A stretch of DNA of 64,000 nucleotides from Leptospira sp. WS92.C1. GTDB taxonomy: Bacteria; Spirochaetota; Leptospiria; Leptospirales; Leptospiraceae. Both the position numbers and the translations under genes were made by a program. Below the pieces are notes generated by a model. It searched no databases. It saw nothing but the letters and a program-made list of their open reading frames with translations, and had not been told where the DNA came from. Positions 14,908 through 23,475 of the stretch are shown here, one piece after another (the stretch's first letter is position 1; every line of letters begins with the position of its first letter). The stretch covers positions 2,378,001 to 2,442,000 of the forward strand of contig NZ_CP162130.1 of assembly GCF_040833975.1 (NCBI RefSeq). The letters run 5' to 3'.

Positions 14908-14942
14908 TGCGCTCTGGGAAAAACCTTGAGCGCAGTTTTTTT
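14908..14942 (+). terminator. Rho-independent terminator after the hydroxylase gene
   Basis: TGCGCTC (14908-14914) pairs with GAGCGCA (14928-14934), followed by a run of seven T. It lies 30 bases past the stop codon and between convergent genes. Confidence 0.8.
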
Positions 14943-14948
14943 GATTTC

Positions 14949-15848
14949 CTATTTAAAATCCACTTTCAGAAAAGAAAATATCTCCTTTGCAACAACCTCC
15001 GGAGCTTCCAAAGGAAGAAAATGTCCCGCGTTAGACACAACCTTGTAAAGCACCCTTGAGTAAAACTCGGATTCCAAACCGCGATAGACCGAAGTCGCGA
15101 CACACTGGTCGTTTTCACCCGCAAGGATCAAACTGGGAACGGATATCTTTTGAAACACGAGCTCACGACTCGAGTTCCATAAAGTAAAATTTTCCGGTGT
15201 CAATAAGCCGCGATAGTATCCGAGCGCCGCCGAAAGGTGTTCCGGTATTTTCAGATTTTGAGATACCTCTTGAAAACGATCTTCCGGAATTTTCCAACCC
15301 GGACTCCAATCCTCCCAGAGTCTTCGCAAAAGATCGTTTCTCAAAAGCGCGGATTCCGGAATTCCGGAACGAAGCTGAAAAAAAAGTATATACCAACTTC
15401 TTACGAGTTGGGACGGGTATAAAAATAGATTTTTTAAGAAGGTCGGTAACGGAGGGACAGAAAGCGCGACTAACGCATCCAAAATTCCTGGAGAAAGATT
15501 TGCAAGTCCGTAGGCGGCGATCGCCCCCCAATCATGACCTACTACGACGGTTCTTTCGGGTTTGTGTTTGGCTTTTAAGGATTCCACGATGAACTTTAGA
15601 TCCCCTGCAAGTTCCGCAATGCTCACGGTCGTCGAAACGGGAACGTTGGAACCGGATGAATATCCGCGCATATAAGGAGCCACACAGGTAAAATCCTTTT
15701 CTGAAAAGATTTCCATCAGCCGTTTCATGGATCCCGCGTCGTCCGGGAATCCGTGAAAAAAGAAGATTAGATTCTTTCCCTTCCCTAAACTTAGGTATTT
15801 GTATTCCCTTTCTCCGTTTTTGAGAAACTCGGTTTTGATCTCAGACAT
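14949..15848 (-). CDS. Alpha/beta hydrolase, epoxide hydrolase-like
   Basis: A 299-residue hydrolase. The oxyanion motif HGFPDD follows strand 3, and the nucleophile elbow is GHDWGA. It therefore carries Asp rather than Ser, as in epoxide hydrolases and haloalkane dehalogenases. The catalytic His lies in NAGHFLPLEAPE near the C-terminus. A cap region with PSQLVRSWYILFFQL fits the epoxide hydrolase lid. A longer frame exists upstream, but the ATG at 15848 has a good AAGGAG seven bases before it and is preferred. The substrate is unknown; lipid epoxides are one possibility next to a lipid hydroxylase gene. Confidence 0.85.
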   Translation of the reverse strand: MSEIKTEFLKNGEREYKYLSLGKGKNLIFFFHGFPDDAGSMKRLMEIFSEKDFTCVAPYMRGYSSGSNVPVSTTVSIAELAGDLKFIVESLKAKHKPERTVVVGHDWGAIAAYGLANLSPGILDALVALSVPPLPTFLKNLFLYPSQLVRSWYILFFQLRSGIPESALLRNDLLRRLWEDWSPGWKIPEDRFQEVSQNLKIPEHLSAALGYYRGLLTPENFTLWNSSRELVFQKISVPSLILAGENDQCVATSVYRGLESEFYSRVLYKVVSNAGHFLPLEAPEVVAKEIFSFLKVDFK

Positions 15849-16038
15849 GAATGCTCCTTTGAATGCTGGGCCTTTTGGAAGGGCCATTTCTATCTCGTGT
15901 CTTTATCGACAAATCGAGAATTTGTTTTTTTGTATGAGTTCCTACATTCTTGTTTTCTAACAGATTGTCAAAATAAAGAAAAAGGGATGGATCGGAAAAT
16001 GCTTCTTTTTTTCGAATCGATTTCGTTTTTTGGATTCG

Positions 16039-17358
16039 ATGTTTCCATTGGATTTTAAAAATCCCGATCACCCGAATCTCCAATCTCCCGAATCGCTTCT
16101 TTTGTATCTGGGCGCCAAAGCGATCCAAGGCGCTCTTCCGGAAGAATCCGTCGGAAAGTTCTTAACCGTGCAAAATCTTCATGGAAATATCGTCCTTCTT
16201 TCGATCGGAAAGGCGGCCTATCGAATGGCGATGGTTGCGTTTGAAGTTCTCAAAAATCAAATAACCACCGGACTCATAGTTACCAAATACGGCCATGCAG
16301 GGCCCGTTCCCCAACCCATCAAATGTATCGAGGCAGGGCATCCGATTCCCGATCAAAACAGTATTTTAGCAGGAAAAAAAATCCTGGAACTTTGTTCCAG
16401 GCTCAAACCGGAAGATACGCTTCTTCTTTTGTTATCCGGAGGCGGATCGTCACTGGCGGAGGTTCCCGCAGAAGGTTTGGAATTGAAAGACCTGATTTTC
16501 TGGAATCAAAAACTTCTGGCAAGCGGTGCGGACATTCAGGAGATCAATACGGTTCGAATTCTTCTTTCTTCGATCAAGGGCGGAAAATTACTTTCCAAAA
16601 TCGAACCGGCGAAATCGATGAGTTTGATTTTATCGGATGTGATCGGAGACGAGCTTTCCAAAGTCGCGTCCGGTCCCACGATCCATTCCACAATCAAAAA
16701 TGATTCTATTTTTAAAATATTCAAACAATATAATTTAATAATAAACAAAAACATAGGGATTCTTCTTAAACAAAACGAAAATTCGCCTCGGACTCCGGCC
16801 GATTCGAAACTTCACACGACATTTTGTATCGGAAATATCGCATCGGCCCTCAAAACCGTACAAGAGGAATGCCAAGCGTTCGATATCGAAACAATTTTAC
16901 TCACTTCCTCCTTGGGTTGCGAGGCCAGAGAAGCGGGATTTTTTCTGGGAGCGATCGCGAGAGAATATTCTCGAAAGGCAAATCATCCGATTCTTATCCT
17001 ATGCGGCGGCGAAACCACGGTGACACACGAAGGAAACGGTAAGGGCGGAAGAAACCAGGAACTCGCGCTTGCGTTCGCAAAACAAGTTCGTGGTTTACAG
17101 GGAGTCACGTTATTCTCCTTAGCGACAGACGGAACGGACGGCCCGACGGACACAGCGGGTGCGATCGTAAACGGAAATACGTGGGACATGATCCAAAAAC
17201 ATACGAACGCAGATCTTGCGCTAAAAAATCATCAATCGTATGAGGTGTTAAAACTGGCGGAGGCTTTGGTGTTCACCGGTCCTACGGGAACTAATGTGAA
17301 TGACATTCAATTTTTATGGATTGAATCTGGATCAATCGAAGAATCTCAATCGCCCTGA
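16039..17358 (+). CDS. Glycerate 2-kinase (GckA/TtuD family, MOFRL domain)
   Basis: A 439-residue cytoplasmic kinase that phosphorylates D-glycerate at C2. The N-terminal domain has the signature [14 protein letters not shown] and the conserved GHPIPDQNS. The C-terminal MOFRL domain has [25 protein letters not shown] and [16 protein letters not shown]. The first ATG at 16039 is used; a TTG lies three codons earlier. Older annotations call the family hydroxypyruvate reductase, but the motifs fit the kinase. It overlaps the end of the convergent diguanylate cyclase gene by 13 bases. No other glyoxylate or serine pathway gene is present nearby. Confidence 0.88.
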   Translation: MFPLDFKNPDHPNLQSPESLLLYLGAKAIQGALPEESVGKFLTVQNLHGNIVLLSIGKAAYRMAMVAFEVLKNQITTGLIVTKYGHAGPVPQPIKCIEAGHPIPDQNSILAGKKILELCSRLKPEDTLLLLLSGGGSSLAEVPAEGLELKDLIFWNQKLLASGADIQEINTVRILLSSIKGGKLLSKIEPAKSMSLILSDVIGDELSKVASGPTIHSTIKNDSIFKIFKQYNLIINKNIGILLKQNENSPRTPADSKLHTTFCIGNIASALKTVQEECQAFDIETILLTSSLGCEAREAGFFLGAIAREYSRKANHPILILCGGETTVTHEGNGKGGRNQELALAFAKQVRGLQGVTLFSLATDGTDGPTDTAGAIVNGNTWDMIQKHTNADLALKNHQSYEVLKLAEALVFTGPTGTNVNDIQFLWIESGSIEESQSP

Positions 17359-18338
17359 GGATAAAAACGCAGACAGTTTCTTCCTTCTTCCTTGGCTAGA
17401 TATAACGCCTTGTCCGCCCTTTCGATCAGCTCTACAATCGAGTTTTCGGGATTTGGACTCAAGGTTGCCATTCCGATGCTGACGGTTACAATCGAATCCG
17501 TCTTGGATGCAGAATGTGGGATGGACAATTTTTCCACCCTTTCTAAAATATTTCTGCTCACAATGACCGCATTCGATTCCGTCGTCTCCGGAAGAATGAT
17601 CGCAAATTCCTCTCCACCATAACGTGCAGCAAGGTCACCCGCTCTTCTTGCACAGTCTCGAATCGCAAGCGCTACTTGTTTAAGACAATGATCTCCCGCC
17701 TGGTGTCCGTATGTGTCATTGTAGAGTTTAAAATGATCGATATCCAACATAAGAAGGGCCACGCTGTTTCCTGTTCTCCAACATCGTTTCCATTCCGTAG
17801 CAAGAACCTCGTCAAAATATCTTCTGTTATAAAGACTCGTCAATCCGTCCGTTCTTGCAATCGCAAGCAAATGGGCGTTTACTTCTTGAAGTTGATCGGT
17901 AAGGCTTTCCAACTCCTTTTCCCGCTCCTTTCTTCGAGTCATCTCGTCGAAAAGACGAAGTGCAGAACGCACCCTGGCCAAAAGTTCATTTCCGTCAAAT
18001 GGTTTGACGACGTAATCGATCGCCCCGGAATCAAACGCTTCCTGTAATACGTTAGATTCCTTGAGAGCGGTAATCATGATCACCGGAATATCCTTGAGTT
18101 GATCCTTTTCACGAATCATTTTTAAAATTTCGATACCTGTAATTCCCGGAAGAAGAATGTCCAACAGAATGAGGGAAAATTCCTTTTGAGGAGGATCTTG
18201 CGATTTGAGACTCAGCCACGCGATGACTTCGTCCGGGGATTGAGTTGCGTGCGTTTCTTTGTATCCGGATTTGCGCAAAATCCCCTGCATGAGCATACAA
18301 TTTTCCTGTGCGTCATCCAAAATGAGAATAGAGTTCAT
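17346..18338 (-). CDS. Response regulator with GGDEF domain (PleD-like diguanylate cyclase)
   Basis: A 330-residue protein with an N-terminal receiver domain: acidic residues D8/D9, phospho-acceptor D60 in [10 protein letters not shown], and the VKPFD lysine near 112. A short coiled linker (about 131-155) follows, then a GGDEF domain with the active-site motif GGEEF at 241-245. An RxxD inhibitory site (R232-D235) lies five residues before it, so product feedback is expected. It should make cyclic di-GMP when phosphorylated. No dedicated kinase gene is adjacent, although two sensor kinases lie within 4 kb. Confidence 0.93.
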   Translation of the reverse strand: MNSILILDDAQENCMLMQGILRKSGYKETHATQSPDEVIAWLSLKSQDPPQKEFSLILLDILLPGITGIEILKMIREKDQLKDIPVIMITALKESNVLQEAFDSGAIDYVVKPFDGNELLARVRSALRLFDEMTRRKEREKELESLTDQLQEVNAHLLAIARTDGLTSLYNRRYFDEVLATEWKRCWRTGNSVALLMLDIDHFKLYNDTYGHQAGDHCLKQVALAIRDCARRAGDLAARYGGEEFAIILPETTESNAVIVSRNILERVEKLSIPHSASKTDSIVTVSIGMATLSPNPENSIVELIERADKALYLAKEEGRNCLRFYPQGD

Positions 18339-18474
18339 CTATGATTTGCCCCTCGGTTTTTTCAAAGTCCCGGCCCGGAAAGGATACAAACCTCTATGAA
18401 AATGTCATGGAAATCAAACTAATTTTTTAAAAACTTCTTGCCCCTCTCTTTCAATTCGCAAGTCTAAAGAACAA

Positions 18475-18879
18475 ATGAGTCGTAGCAGAAAACATTGGAT
18501 TGCCTTTTTAGGAATTGCAGCCTTTTTTATGGCTTTGTTTTGTTTTACGATCATGCTTTCGGGAAAGAACTGTCCCGCTTTTCCTTCCGTGCAACAAGCA
18601 AGTTCCGGGGATTTACCCCCTTGTCATCAGAAACAAGACAAAACGAATCCTGTGTCTTCTTGTTCCAATTGTCAATTGGTCGTATCCCCCGAGTCTTTAC
18701 ATCCTAAAACCCCAGAAATCAACTTGAGTTATCTTTCCGTTCTTTTCTGGTTTTTAGATCATGAAAATTTTGACTTAGGAACGTTTTCACGACGCATTTA
18801 TCCGTTTTTAGCAGTCTCGAAATCGAATCCGCAACAATCCGTTCTTGATTCGATCTCTTCGGTTCGACTTTTGACCTGA
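18475..18879 (+). CDS. Small membrane-anchored protein of a putative copper locus
   Basis: A 134-residue protein with one N-terminal hydrophobic segment (about residues 9-29), probably a signal anchor. A Cys/His-containing stretch follows (CPAF, PPCHQKQ, SSCSNCQL, residues about 38-62), then a second hydrophobic patch (LSVLFWFLDH). The overall pattern resembles small exported proteins of the DUF2946 type found beside copper genes, but the similarity is weak and is inferred mainly from context. It lies 66 bases upstream of the Csp-like gene on the same strand and is probably the first gene of that operon. No copper-responsive operator was recognised upstream. Confidence 0.6.
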   Translation: MSRSRKHWIAFLGIAAFFMALFCFTIMLSGKNCPAFPSVQQASSGDLPPCHQKQDKTNPVSSCSNCQLVVSPESLHPKTPEINLSYLSVLFWFLDHENFDLGTFSRRIYPFLAVSKSNPQQSVLDSISSVRLLT

Positions 18880-18945
18880 TATATTCCCCTTCCTCCCATT
18901 CGATTTTTTCAAACCATCTTTAAAACTTTATATTAGGTATATTTT

Positions 18946-19410
18946 ATGTTAACTAGAAAAGAACTTCTTTCCCAATCCGCCGCTATCCTTGCGTTCGCAT
19001 CCGCAGGATCTCTTCTTGCCAAAGAATCCGGTCACAAACATCCGGAATCTTCTAAAAAATCGGAGAAGATCGCTTCTCAAAAAGTGGCTAAAAAAACCCT
19101 GGAGGCGGCCGCCAAATGCATCGTAAACGCGGAAATCTGTCTCGCTCATTGCGACGAGAATTTATCAAACGGAGATACGATGCTCGCCGATTGTCTCAAA
19201 ACTGTTAAAGACACCTTGGCCCTTTGCAAAGCGTTTATCAGTTTAGGGGCCTCGAATTCCCCTCTGACAAAGGAACTCGCGGCACTTTGTATTAAAGCCT
19301 GCGAAACCTGCGAAAAAGAATGTAGAGTCCACGAATCGCATCATGAGATCTGCAAAAACTGTGCTGACAGCTGCAAAGAATGTATCGCCGAACTCAAAAA
19401 AGTCGCTTAA
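18946..19410 (+). CDS. Four-helix-bundle copper-storage protein (Csp/DUF326 family)
   Basis: A 154-residue protein with an export leader ([23 protein letters not shown]; a twin-arginine pair is not present, but the shape is Tat/Sec-like). A Lys/Ser linker follows, then a helical domain with 13 cysteines spaced along the helices ([52 protein letters not shown]). This pattern matches copper storage proteins, where inward-facing Cys bind many Cu(I) ions. His residues in the leader linker and in HESHHE may help loading. The genes on both sides also look metal related. The predicted location is periplasmic. Confidence 0.85.
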   Translation: MLTRKELLSQSAAILAFASAGSLLAKESGHKHPESSKKSEKIASQKVAKKTLEAAAKCIVNAEICLAHCDENLSNGDTMLADCLKTVKDTLALCKAFISLGASNSPLTKELAALCIKACETCEKECRVHESHHEICKNCADSCKECIAELKKVA

Positions 19411-19426
19411 TTCAAAAGGAATCAAA

Positions 19427-19858
19427 ATGAATTCTAAAATTCTAATATTTCTTTTGATGAGTCTTTTTTTTACAGGTTGGTTGGAGGCAAAGTCCCTTCT
19501 TCAGGATCGACCTCTGATTTTGGGCGAATTGGACCGAATCCATCAGTCCTTTTTTGATCAAAAGGAGGTGACGGTTGATCGTTTGATCGGGGGACTTCAA
19601 CGAGCGGCGATCAAGGACGGTTCTCTGAAACCGGCTCTGAATGCGGCCGAAAGCTTGAAAACTGCAACCTCCGAAAAGGAAAAACTGGAAGCCTATGCGG
19701 TATTGGCGGAATCTTTACAAGATTACATTCAAAAAGATGAATCTTCTGGAGTTCACGTATTTTACTGTCCCATGGTAAAAAAGAAATGGATCGCTTCCGG
19801 CGACAAGATTCAAAATCCGTATGATCCTTCTATGAAAGGCTGCGGAAAAAAAATCTAA
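19427..19858 (+). CDS. Exported DUF3347-like protein, probable copper handling
   Basis: A 143-residue exported protein. The signal peptide ends near LEAKS (residue about 22). The body is helical, and the C-terminus has the pattern [15 protein letters not shown] ... [13 protein letters not shown]. This CPM, W, NPY, M, CG series is the mark of DUF3347 domains found with CusB-type copper efflux systems. The ATG at 19427 has a good AAGGAA seven bases before it; the open frame upstream overlaps csp and is not used. It forms the third gene of the locus, 16 bases after csp. It may pass copper to or from the storage protein; this is inference. Confidence 0.75.
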   Translation: MNSKILIFLLMSLFFTGWLEAKSLLQDRPLILGELDRIHQSFFDQKEVTVDRLIGGLQRAAIKDGSLKPALNAAESLKTATSEKEKLEAYAVLAESLQDYIQKDESSGVHVFYCPMVKKKWIASGDKIQNPYDPSMKGCGKKI

Positions 19859-19859
19859 C

Positions 19860-21290
19860 TCACTCACGCTCCGGGAACTGAATTTGGAATTTGGTTCCCG
19901 GATTTAAGATTTCGATTTTCAACTCACCTTCAATTTGTTTTGTAAGAATTTGAACGAGCTGCAACCCCAAAGTATCATGATTCTTTCCCAAATATCCGGC
20001 AGGAAGCCCCTTTCCGTCGTCCTCAATCGTCACTGTAATCCGACTCGATTCCTGAGCCACATCGATTCGAATTTTTCCCTTGGATTTTTCCGCAAACGCA
20101 TGTTTAAGAGCATTTGTCACCAATTCGCAAGCGATCAATCCCAAAGGTATGGCAGTATCCATATTTAGGATCAGACCTTGGGCCGAAATCGTCTGCGTTA
20201 TGTTTCGTCCGACTCCGTAGAGATTCCAAAGATTTTGCAGGAGCATGTTTAGATAGCTACTAAAATCCACGTGGGAAAGATCTCTGGATTTATAAAGTTC
20301 GTTGTGAACCAACGACATGGAAAACACACGGCTCTCCGTATCCTTTAACAATCCGTAAAGTTCCTTGGAGGTGAGCTCTCTCGTCATCGCATTGTCAGCT
20401 TGCAGATTTAATAAAGAGACCATGATCTGCATATTGTTTTTAACGCGGTGATGGATCTCTTGGATCAAGGTATCCTTTTCCGCCAAGGATGCAAGAATCG
20501 ATTCCCGGTTTCGAACCATTTCGGTCACATCCGTGATCACCGCCAAATCCAGGATCTGATTGCGGAATCGAAATTTATAAATCGTAGAATCCGCAATGAG
20601 TTCGGATCCATTCTTTTTTTTGTGAATGATCCGGCGAACACGATTGACTCCGAAATGATAAGAATCGATTTCAGTCGTTACTTTTTCAAAATCCTGTTTA
20701 TGAAAAATCTCAAGAATCTTTTTACCGATCAAATCCCGTTCTTGATAACCGTATTTTTCGATAACCGCCTGATTGACCTCGATGATTTCCAACGTATCGT
20801 GTTCGAATAAAAAGGCGGGATGAGGATTGTATTGAAAAAACAACCGGTATCTTTCTTCGTTTTCCTGTTCGAATATGTTCTTTTTCTCCAGCTCGATGGC
20901 GAGGCGATTTCGTTCATAAGCGAAAATCAGGGATCGACTCAAAGAATAGGAATCAAATTTTCCTTTATATACGTAATCCTGAGCGCCTATCTGCAAAGCA
21001 TTTACCGTAATCTCTTTATCCTCGGCACCGCTACAGATGATCACCGGAATTTGAGGGAATCTACTTTTAATTGCCGTCAACGCCTCCAAACCGTTGCAAT
21101 CCGGTAAGGATAGATCCAGCAATACCACATCCGGACGTTTTTCGGAAATGGAATTCAATCCTGAGGAAAAGTTATCACTCCGAGTCAGATTGAAAGCAGG
21201 GCTTTCGGATTCTCCCAAAAATTCCTGAATCAATCTAAAATCTGCGTTAGAGTCCTCGATCAAAAGTACTGAAAAAGAATTTTTAAACAT
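19860..21290 (-). CDS. Receiver-PAS-HisKA_2 hybrid histidine kinase
   Basis: A 476-residue cytoplasmic kinase. The receiver domain comes first (D12 region, phospho-acceptor D59 in [10 protein letters not shown], lysine in VYKGK). A PAS domain (about 148-262) is next, then a HisKA_2 dimerisation region with the phosphorylated histidine in EIHHRVKNN (280-281), and an ATPase domain ([10 protein letters not shown] for the N box, DDGKGLP for G1, LGLQLV for G2). No transmembrane segment is seen. Its start lies 20 bases after the stop of the neighbouring kinase gene, so both are probably cotranscribed. The input receiver suggests it relays a signal from another kinase, perhaps that neighbour. Confidence 0.9.
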   Translation of the reverse strand: MFKNSFSVLLIEDSNADFRLIQEFLGESESPAFNLTRSDNFSSGLNSISEKRPDVVLLDLSLPDCNGLEALTAIKSRFPQIPVIICSGAEDKEITVNALQIGAQDYVYKGKFDSYSLSRSLIFAYERNRLAIELEKKNIFEQENEERYRLFFQYNPHPAFLFEHDTLEIIEVNQAVIEKYGYQERDLIGKKILEIFHKQDFEKVTTEIDSYHFGVNRVRRIIHKKKNGSELIADSTIYKFRFRNQILDLAVITDVTEMVRNRESILASLAEKDTLIQEIHHRVKNNMQIMVSLLNLQADNAMTRELTSKELYGLLKDTESRVFSMSLVHNELYKSRDLSHVDFSSYLNMLLQNLWNLYGVGRNITQTISAQGLILNMDTAIPLGLIACELVTNALKHAFAEKSKGKIRIDVAQESSRITVTIEDDGKGLPAGYLGKNHDTLGLQLVQILTKQIEGELKIEILNPGTKFQIQFPERE

Positions 21291-21310
21291 TGGAAGATTA
21301 TTCTCTCTTT

Positions 21311-22366
21311 TTATAAATGTTTTAATTTGAATTCACGCGGAAAAGAGATCGTCACCGAAAATCCCATCGCCTTTTGGGTCTTTACCTCTAGGAAACCGCC
21401 GTGGAGCTCGACTATCTTTTTACAAAAAAACAAACCAGTTCCCGGTCCGTTAAACTCCTCAATATCGTGATATTTTTTGAATAATCCTATGAAATATTTT
21501 TTTTCCGCCAAATCAACGCCGATTCCGTTGTCCTGAACTTGAATTTCATGAAATCGGGATCGATTTGAATAAATGATTTTAATTTGAGAATTTTGATCCT
21601 TCTTTCTAAATTGGATCGAATTGTTTAGTAAATTTAGAAAAACTTCACGTAGCAAAACCGGATTTCCGATCAGCTCCGGAAATTCACCTTCTACAAAAAC
21701 CTGTGTCCCGGTTTTTTCAAGATCCTCTTTGATATCCAAAAGACTTTCATCGATAATCTTTTTTAAAGATAACAATTTTAGAATGTTTTTTTCTTTTTCA
21801 ATCCGAGGTAACAAAAGCAAACCGTTGATTCTTTCCCACAACCGATTTGCGGCTTGTACGCAAATCCGTAAAAAATCCTGTCCTTTTGGATTGAGCTCTT
21901 TGGAATATTTATCGGAAAGTATTTTTAAAAACGAGGAAAGATTTCGAATCGGCTCCTGTAAATCATGATAAATCCTTGATATCACAGTTGCGATCTCCGT
22001 TTCTTTTTCTTGAAAAATCGAATCCTCCGTTTTTTCAAGAATCTCCAATAAAAAATAATCCCCCGAATTCTCCGAAAAATAAGCGATACTTCCTCCCAGA
22101 AGGACTTCCTGACCATCGAAAAGTTGTATCCTATCCTTAAAAAAAATAGACTTTTGTAATTTAGAGTTTTTGCATTCTTCCGAGAGCGTTAGATTTTGAA
22201 ATCGGAAAAACTCCCGAAAATCCTGACTTTTTAGAAGAATCGGAGTCGACCCCACCAATTTTGCAAAAGCGAGATTGCAAAAATCAATCCTTTCATCCCG
22301 ATTCAAAATGACGATCGGAGTTTGCAGTAACGTTCCGATCTGAAAATCATATTCTGAAATTTGCAA
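21311..22366 (-). CDS. PAS histidine kinase with phytochrome-type H box
   Basis: A 351-residue soluble kinase. An N-terminal PAS domain (about 8-110) is followed by a HisKA region with the H box [11 protein letters not shown] (His134), the version common in phytochrome-like kinases, and an ATPase domain (N box [11 protein letters not shown]1 DNGIGVD, G2 [14 protein letters not shown]). It has no membrane segment. It is the first gene of a two-gene unit with a receiver-containing kinase, which may accept its phosphate. The signal is unknown. Confidence 0.88.
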   Translation of the reverse strand: MQISEYDFQIGTLLQTPIVILNRDERIDFCNLAFAKLVGSTPILLKSQDFREFFRFQNLTLSEECKNSKLQKSIFFKDRIQLFDGQEVLLGGSIAYFSENSGDYFLLEILEKTEDSIFQEKETEIATVISRIYHDLQEPIRNLSSFLKILSDKYSKELNPKGQDFLRICVQAANRLWERINGLLLLPRIEKEKNILKLLSLKKIIDESLLDIKEDLEKTGTQVFVEGEFPELIGNPVLLREVFLNLLNNSIQFRKKDQNSQIKIIYSNRSRFHEIQVQDNGIGVDLAEKKYFIGLFKKYHDIEEFNGPGTGLFFCKKIVELHGGFLEVKTQKAMGFSVTISFPREFKLKHL

Positions 22367-22653
22367 TCTATCTCCGAAGTTTCAGATTTAATACCAACGA
22401 TCGATTTCCTCTGAAGTCTCCCAATATCTAAGACTTAGAAAAGCTATAAAAAATAAGTTTCGAAACACTTTTGACCGCTTAGAATCAATATGACGTAAAA
22501 AGTAATCATTTTATAAAAAAGTCAATTCTGGTTTTAGGAACTTTTCCTTTTTTACGAACTTAAGAATATTCTTTTTTACGAATCTAACCCCTGAATCAAG
22601 ACCGAATTCAAACCGGATCCGCTCTTCGCTTCCGGGTTTTACGAATTGTATTG

Positions 22654-22791
22654 TATACTTGAGAATAGCGCGTCAGCGGGCCATTATCCCGAGCGGTTGT
22701 GATTTGGGATTTAGGGAGAAAAACGAAAAGAAAATGGCATTTGATTCTAAAATAAAAAAGCCCTAACTTGCTAGAATTAAGGCTTTTTTCG
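22654..22791 (+). ncRNA. Possible small RNA in the cyclophilin-kinase spacer
   Basis: The 459-base gap between the kinase start and the cyclophilin stop has no good ORF. A -10-like TATACT lies at 22654-22659 without a convincing -35. It is followed by a GC-rich island with a short hairpin (CGGG ccattat CCCG, 22677-22691) and, about 60 bases on, the terminator hairpin at 22754-22789. Together these could be a short transcript of roughly 125 bases. This is a guess from layout; the terminator may simply serve the cyclophilin gene on the other strand. Confidence 0.2.
22754..22789 (-). terminator. Bidirectional terminator hairpin after cyclophilin gene
   Basis: AAAAAAGCCCTAA at 22754-22766 pairs with TTAAGGCTTTTTT at 22777-22789, with one mismatch and a ten-base loop. 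It has U-rich tails on both strands and lies 37 bases past the cyclophilin stop. Confidence 0.7.
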
Positions 22792-22798
22792 ATTTTTA

Positions 22799-22815
22799 AG
22801 AGGGTTTCCCTCTTT
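22799..22815 (-). terminator. Short hairpin just past the cyclophilin stop
   Basis: AAGAGGG / CCCTCTT around a three-base loop, 10 bases after the stop codon. On the minus strand it is followed by AAAAAT rather than a T run, so it may be a 3'-end stabiliser in front of the stronger terminator. Confidence 0.5.
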
Positions 22816-22825
22816 TTTAATAAGC

Positions 22826-23284
22826 TTACTCTGAAAATGTAATGCTTTCGATCACGACGGCCTTCGTCGGTTTGTCTTGAAAACCGGTTTCTGCTTCGGA
22901 AATCGTTTCCACGATATCCGTACCTTCGGTTACTTTTCCAAAAACCGCGTGTCGATTGTCTAAGTAGAAATTATCTCTGACATTGATAAAAAATTGAGAT
23001 CCTCCGGTATTGGGTCCCGCATTTGCCATAGAGAGAGTGTATTTCTCATTCCTTAGATCCTTATGAAATTCGTCTTGGATCTTATATCCCGGTCCGCCGG
23101 TTCCGGTTCCACTGGGACATCCCCCCTGAATCATAAAATTTTTGATAACCCGGTGAAACGTAAGACCGTTGTAAAATCCGTCCTTAGCGAGCTTGATAAA
23201 ATTTCCCGCCGTGATCGGAGCCTTTTCTTCGTCAAGATAGACCGAAAAATTTCCAAAATTTGTCTTAAATACCGCAGTTGCCAT
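22826..23284 (-). CDS. Cyclophilin-type peptidyl-prolyl isomerase
   Basis: A 152-residue single-domain cyclophilin without signal peptide, so probably cytoplasmic. The isomerase core is intact: [25 protein letters not shown] (catalytic Arg and the FMIQGG loop), [18 protein letters not shown] and FGKVTEG. It speeds proline isomerisation during folding. It appears to be a single-gene unit ending in the hairpins at 22754-22815, with a 191-base spacer to the divergent cyclase gene. Confidence 0.95.
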   Translation of the reverse strand: MATAVFKTNFGNFSVYLDEEKAPITAGNFIKLAKDGFYNGLTFHRVIKNFMIQGGCPSGTGTGGPGYKIQDEFHKDLRNEKYTLSMANAGPNTGGSQFFINVRDNFYLDNRHAVFGKVTEGTDIVETISEAETGFQDKPTKAVVIESITFSE

Positions 23285-23475
23285 GTTCCATTCCCTCTAT
23301 TTTAAGAATTCAGTTCCATATTCCGAAACTAAAGTATGGCAGAAAGCGATTTCTTGCAAAATGCGAACAAAAACATAGATTTCACCGATTATATTATAGA
23401 AGTGGGAGAACCCGGTTTAAAATAGATGTTCCTTGAAGCGGAATTCTATTTTTCTGGATTAGAGAGCTATCATCC

